A DNA stretch of 6,039 bases from an uncultured Clostridiaceae bacterium (lineage in GTDB: Bacteria > Bacillota > Clostridia > TANB77 > CAG-508). The position numbers and the translations under genes were made by a program. This document shows, piece after piece, positions 5,738-6,039 of this stretch. The stretch's first letter is position 1; each line of letters begins with the position of its first letter. A model generated the notes under the pieces. That model was given only the letters and a program-made list of their open reading frames with translations. It had not been told where the DNA came from and ran no database searches. The stretch lies in NCBI GenBank assembly GCA_958417695.1, contig CATZDQ010000103.1:1-6039 (forward strand), given 5' to 3'.

Positions 5738-6039
5738 GTAGAGTTTTGACAACATATAAGAATAATTCTATTACAGAAGTCTTAAAATTAATTGCACCAG
5801 GAACGCCCATTCGTAACGGATTGGAAAATATTTTAAAAGCAAAGACAGGTGCTTTAATTGTAATAGGAGATAGCAAAGAAGTATTAGATTTAGTAGATGG
5901 TGGCTTTAGCTTAAATGTAGATTATACATCTTCTAGGTTATATGAGTTGGCCAAAATGGATGGGGCTATTATTTTAAGTGGTGATTTTAAGAAAATTTTA
6001 TATGCCAATACCCAATTAATACCATCATCTGAAATTACC
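5734..6039 (+). CDS. disA: Diadenylate cyclase DisA (DNA integrity scanning protein), 3' end missing
   Basis: The first 102 residues of DisA, which makes c-di-AMP from two ATP and halts when it meets branched DNA, linking DNA integrity to c-di-AMP signalling. The visible part is most of the N-terminal DAC domain: IAPGTPIRNGLENIL, TGALIVIGDS (38-47), VDGGF (54-58), LYELAKMDGAIIL with the catalytic DGA motif at D76-A78, and the ILYANTQLIP segment. The second catalytic motif (RHR), the linker and the HhH DNA-binding domain lie beyond the window; full-length proteins are about 350-360 residues. The ATG overlaps the radA stop by 4 nt. AAGGAG (5728-5733) directly abuts this ATG, so initiation probably relies on coupling to the terminating RadA ribosome. 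A TTG at 5746, 12 nt after AAGGAG, is an alternative. RadA is a known functional partner of DisA in Bacillus subtilis, consistent with the pairing. Confidence 0.95.
   Translation, partial: MSRVLTTYKNNSITEVLKLIAPGTPIRNGLENILKAKTGALIVIGDSKEVLDLVDGGFSLNVDYTSSRLYELAKMDGAIILSGDFKKILYANTQLIPSSEIT

Overview
The window looks like chromosomal DNA of a low-GC Gram-positive bacterium, most likely a member of the Clostridia (Bacillota). The reasons are strong A/T bias, A/T-ending codons, AGGAGG-type ribosome binding sites, and a radA-disA pair joined by an ATGA overlap. No species can be named from the sequence alone. All genes are on the + strand and there is no RNA gene or CRISPR array.

Left block (1-3342): the 3' two-thirds of a metallo-beta-lactamase/beta-CASP RNase gene, then after 12 nt a complete gene for a cytoplasmic GH15 (glucoamylase-like) glycosidase. 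The spacing suggests one transcription unit.

Middle block (3343-4366): an apparent REPtron, meaning a single-domain HUH tyrosine transposase of the RAYT/Y1_Tnp class with a TTG start, bracketed by two 48-bp palindromic elements in inverted orientation. The two copies match at 39 of 48 positions once one is reverse-complemented. They are built from TGTCC/GGACA half-sites around a GGACC-A-GGTCC core. The left copy starts on the base after the GH15 stop codon. The right copy fills most of the 66-nt gap before radA and ends 5 nt before the radA ribosome binding site. A third, degenerate copy of the core lies inside the last codons of the GH15 gene. A separate perfect 33-bp AT-rich palindrome lies between the left element and the transposase. 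This block is the most unusual part of the window.

Right block (4367-6039): complete radA (DNA repair/recombination ATPase with C4 zinc finger, RecA core, KNRFG motif and Lon-like C-terminus), overlapped by the start of disA (diadenylate cyclase that monitors DNA integrity through c-di-AMP), which runs off the window after 102 codons. RadA and DisA are functionally linked in Bacillota. The RAYT cassette sits directly upstream of this pair, so its right-hand palindrome would be in the leader of any transcript entering radA from the left.
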